A DNA stretch of 64,000 nucleotides. Origin: Kiritimatiellia bacterium (GTDB lineage Bacteria; Verrucomicrobiota; Kiritimatiellia; UBA8416; YA12-FULL-48-11). The position numbers were made by a program, and so were the translations under genes. The notes below the pieces were generated by a model. It was not told the DNA's origin, searched no databases, and worked only from the letters and a program-made list of their open reading frames with translations. The stretch covers positions 124,001-188,000 of the forward strand of contig JAQUPZ010000003.1 of NCBI GenBank assembly GCA_028716365.1, written 5' to 3'. This document shows positions 61,989-64,000 of this stretch, one piece after another; within the stretch, counting starts at the first letter, position 1; every line of letters starts with the position of its first letter.

Positions 61989-62735
61989 TCACCGCGTCAT
62001 CAGCGCGAACACGCCCCAGCCCAGGTATTCACGCGTGTAAGCGGCGTAGCGCTCGGGTTCCGAGGTTAGTTTGGCTCGAACTTCTTTGGCGAAGTCGTCA
62101 TCGGGATTTGCTTCGAGCCATCGGCGCATTGTGAGCCATTTGGCTGCCTCGTATCTGTCCCAGCCGTCCTGGTCAGCCAGAACCATTTCAACGACGTCGT
62201 AGCCAAGGTGGCCAAAAGACGCGAGCAGTTCCGGGAGCAAAAGAAAGTCGGCTATCGAGCTGGCTTGGCAACCCTTGGCAACGTCTTCTGTTGGCGGTAA
62301 CTTCAGCCAATAAGGCTCGCCGATGAGGATGATCCCTCCGGTGCGGATGCTCTTTGCCAGAAGCTTGATGGTGCCGACGACTCCCCCTCCGATCCATGTG
62401 GCACCGAGACAGGCTGCCACACCGACCTTTTCGTCGGCAACGTAGCCGGCAGCGTCGCCGTGGATGAACTCGACTCGGCCCGCGACATTGAGTTCTTCAG
62501 CGCGGCGTTTCGCTTGCTCGGAAAACAACTGGCTCATGTCGATACCGGTGCCAATGATTCCGAAATCACGTGCCCAAGTGCACAACATCTCGCCCGAACC
62601 GCTGCCGAGGTCGAGTATACGGGTCCCCGGTTCCAGGCGCAATGCCTCGCCGAGAACAGCGAGCTTTTCGGGTGTGAACGGGTTGTGGATGCGATGAGCA
62701 CTTTCAGTAATGTTGAAGATCCTTGGAATGTCCAT
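61989..62735 (-). CDS. Class I SAM-dependent methyltransferase
   Basis: A 248-residue cytoplasmic enzyme. Motif I is RILDLGSGSGEML, followed by IGTGIDMSQLF (acidic residue binding the SAM ribose) and VEFIHGDAAGY. It belongs to the UbiE/Methyltransf_25-like group; the substrate is unknown. AGGAGA stands 10 bases before ATG 62735. Complete in one cassette. Confidence 0.85.
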   Translation of the reverse strand: MDIPRIFNITESAHRIHNPFTPEKLAVLGEALRLEPGTRILDLGSGSGEMLCTWARDFGIIGTGIDMSQLFSEQAKRRAEELNVAGRVEFIHGDAAGYVADEKVGVAACLGATWIGGGVVGTIKLLAKSIRTGGIILIGEPYWLKLPPTEDVAKGCQASSIADFLLLPELLASFGHLGYDVVEMVLADQDGWDRYEAAKWLTMRRWLEANPDDDFAKEVRAKLTSEPERYAAYTREYLGWGVFALMTR

Positions 62736-62776
62736 TGCGAAATATCTCCTTACGGGTATGAATTGATTTCTCTACT

Positions 62777-62839
62777 GCCTAACGGTGCCGTTCAGGATTG
62801 CCGAGCTTGCAAGGCATATCCTGCGACGGCGTGTTCGAC
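62777..62839 (-). other. attC-like recombination site 6
   Basis: End boxes GCCTAAC (62777-62783) and GTTCGAC (62833-62839). On the - strand R' is GTTAGGC, a perfect GTTRRRY. Arms TGCCGTTCAGGAT and ATCCTGCGACGGC pair with one extra base on the right arm. The centre is TGCC...GGCA. It is the clearest site of the window. Confidence 0.78.
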
Positions 62840-62869
62840 CTCTTCATTGTCACTTCGGAGAAGTTGCCA

Positions 62870-63748
62870 TTACGCGGGCGCTGTCTCTCGCAAGAAAGGA
62901 ACAACCGCTGCGGCAAGTTCATCGGGTGCCTCTTCCTGCAAATAGTGGCCTGCAGAACTCAGGCGAATCAACCGTGCCTCAGGGAACGTGCATTGCCAAC
63001 GCCTCAATTCCTTTTCTCTGAAGGCGATATCTCTCATTCCCCAAACAATCAATTTGGGTTTGCCGTTCAACGTGGAGATTTTGTGCCAGAGTTGGTCCAG
63101 CCAGGGAGTGGATTTCATGATCTCCTTTGGAAACACAAGGCAGCCTTTGCGATCTTCAGGTGTGGCCAGGGGGCGAAGGTAGTGTCCATGCGCGGCAGCG
63201 CTCAACTTGCGCTTGTCTCCGAACAACTGGCGCAGAAGCGTTTTTGCGAAGAAGTTATATCGCCGGATGAGCATCCGGCCGATCGGGCCACCCAAGAAAG
63301 CGCTGAAAGCGATATAGTACGGGTCGCGATTGACCGGCCACGCCCAGGTATTCAGGATAATGATGCGAGCCACATTCTCGGGGTGAGCAACCGCGTAGGA
63401 TAGTCCAATGGGGCCGCCCCAGTCTTGCACTACCAGCGTGATGCCTTTCAACCCCAACCCCTCAATCAATGCCGCTAGATTTGCCGCGTGATCTTCTGGC
63501 CGATAGCTCCAGTCCTTTGGCTTGTCCGAAAGGCCGAAGCCAAGGTGATCTATGGCAATACAACGGTACTCAGCCCGAAGCCGTTTGATGAGTTTGCGAT
63601 AGAGAAACGACCACGTGGGATTGCCGTGGACCATGACGACGAGTGGCCCACTCCCCTCATCAACATAGTGTAGGCTGCCCGCCGCTACCTCGAAGTGGTG
63701 CGACTCGAAAGGGTATTCTTCCCGATTGATCCAGTCGGCGTTGCGCAT
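62870..63748 (-). CDS. Haloalkane dehalogenase-like alpha/beta hydrolase
   Basis: A 292-residue cytoplasmic protein. Family order is clear: MVHGNPTWSFLYR (Asn and following residues bind halide), DHLGFGLSDKP, and the nucleophile elbow VVQDWGGPIGL with D109 instead of Ser, followed by Trp, the mark of haloalkane dehalogenases. The C-terminal SSAGHYLQEEAP supplies the catalytic His. It should release halide from alkyl halides, although natural substrates are unknown. The start is ATG 63748, because GGAGG lies 7 bases upstream; a longer form from 63799 has no ribosome site. Confidence 0.85.
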   Translation of the reverse strand: MRNADWINREEYPFESHHFEVAAGSLHYVDEGSGPLVVMVHGNPTWSFLYRKLIKRLRAEYRCIAIDHLGFGLSDKPKDWSYRPEDHAANLAALIEGLGLKGITLVVQDWGGPIGLSYAVAHPENVARIIILNTWAWPVNRDPYYIAFSAFLGGPIGRMLIRRYNFFAKTLLRQLFGDKRKLSAAAHGHYLRPLATPEDRKGCLVFPKEIMKSTPWLDQLWHKISTLNGKPKLIVWGMRDIAFREKELRRWQCTFPEARLIRLSSAGHYLQEEAPDELAAAVVPFLRETAPA

Positions 63749-63815
63749 GATGTTCCCTCCTGCTGTTGCCCCAGCACAGCCATTCTTCATTGAGCACACA
63801 AGTCGCCTATAGTGC

Positions 63816-64000
63816 CTATAAGTACCGCCTCACACGATGGCTATACTCCGCATACTGTTCGCCAAAGACTGTCCGTAAGAACTGTTCCTCTGCCAGCACG
63901 ATCTTGTGGTGGACAGCAACCACGAATATCCCCATGACGAACACGAGGGGATTCAGCGTATAGAGCATGGACGCGAACAATGTGGCATACACCCCAAGAT
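63816..64000 (-). CDS. Partial isoprenylcysteine methyltransferase-like protein (C-terminus only)
   Basis: An open frame enters from beyond 64000 and ends with TAG at 63816. Its last 61 residues include a hydrophobic helix (LYTLNPLVFVMGIFVVAV), then HHKIVLAEEQFLRTVFGEQY, EYSHRVRRYL, the usual C-terminal E-E-x-x-L...G...Y-x-x-Y...V-x-R-Y-L pattern of ICMT/phospholipid-methyltransferase proteins. It is related in type to the gene at 56881. Only 67 bases without an attC separate it from the dehalogenase gene, so both may share one cassette. Confidence 0.75.
   Translation of the reverse strand, partial: LGVYATLFASMLYTLNPLVFVMGIFVVAVHHKIVLAEEQFLRTVFGEQYAEYSHRVRRYL

Larger units (their letters stand above)
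56828..64000 (-). mobile_element. Distal part of an integron gene-cassette array (no integrase in window)
   Basis: From 56828 on, every gene is on the - strand, short, self-contained and unrelated to its neighbours. Five good attC-like sites (57544, 58698, 60578, 61884, 62777) and weaker ones separate the genes. Read on the - strand, the arms near R'' carry one extra base relative to the arms near R' in four of the five, so all cassettes point the same way as their genes. The integrase and attI should then lie right of 64000, and the last cassette borders the catabolic locus at 56828. The right end is open. Confidence 0.72.

Noticed and set aside
62460-63403. Open frames on the + strand within the cassette array (for example 62460-62945 and 62798-63403)
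   Set aside because: They are antisense to well-supported methyltransferase and dehalogenase genes, cross attC site 6 and have no recognisable domain.
63749-63815. attC between the dehalogenase and the partial gene at the right edge
   Set aside because: The 67-base gap shows no end boxes or inverted arms; the two genes are more likely in one cassette.

Overview
The window looks like a chromosomal segment of a PVC-superphylum bacterium, most likely Lentisphaerota or Kiritimatiellota. That is an inference from gene style: many Tat-exported oxidoreductases, sulfatases and glycosidases, a sodium:solute symporter in place of SusC/SusD, a PocR-AraC regulator, and a DUF6600 protein. No rRNA, tRNA, CRISPR array or insertion sequence was seen. 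The longest stretch without a gene is under 300 bases.

Region A (1-44.4 kb, all + strand) is a large carbohydrate-catabolism locus. It encodes exported glycosidase-like proteins: a GH78-like rhamnosidase, a DUF4091/GH123-like protein, a clan-A (GH39/GH5-like) glycosidase, GH2, GH127/DUF1680, an Asp-box sialidase-like protein, a five-bladed-propeller protein, a GH20/GH67-like protein and an unclassified TIM barrel. With them are a ceramidase-like amidase, an M14 carboxypeptidase with a carbohydrate-binding domain, a metallophosphoesterase, an esterase and a PIG-L deacetylase. Intracellular or periplasmic processing enzymes include two Gfo/Idh/MocA oxidoreductases, two DegT aminotransferases, an FAD oxidoreductase and a sugar isomerase. 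A PocR/AraC regulator and an SSS symporter probably control and feed the pathway. Three or four transcription units start with a near-identical TTGACA-17-TTCTAT promoter; in three copies it is followed by a conserved leader stem-loop. A 146-residue His/Lys-rich protein with 41-residue repeats sits at 3.6 kb.

Region B (44.6-56.8 kb, + strand) holds a eukaryote-like chorismate mutase candidate, a Cys-type sulfatase, a three-gene radical-SAM unit, an M16 peptidase, an esterase and a ThuA-isomerase fusion. The radical-SAM unit is the strongest candidate for an undescribed system. A DUF2207-like single-pass membrane protein ends in nine perfect H-[SD]-A-C tetrapeptides. Its stop codon overlaps the start of a PqqD-like/radical SAM/SPASM protein, which in turn overlaps a four-helix membrane protein. 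The repeat tail should lie in the cytoplasm, where the radical SAM enzyme could modify it.

Region C (56.83-64 kb, all genes on the - strand) has a different character: short unrelated genes separated by attC-like sites (RYYYAAC...GTTRRRY ends, imperfect inverted arms, one extra base on the same arm each time). I read it as the distal end of a chromosomal integron cassette array, with its integrase expected beyond the right edge. Cassette cargo includes two isoprenylcysteine-methyltransferase-like proteins, DUF3795, a YefM/YoeB-type toxin-antitoxin pair, a DapF-like protein in which both catalytic cysteines are serine, a homocysteine S-methyltransferase, an HELGH metalloprotein, a class I methyltransferase and a haloalkane dehalogenase.
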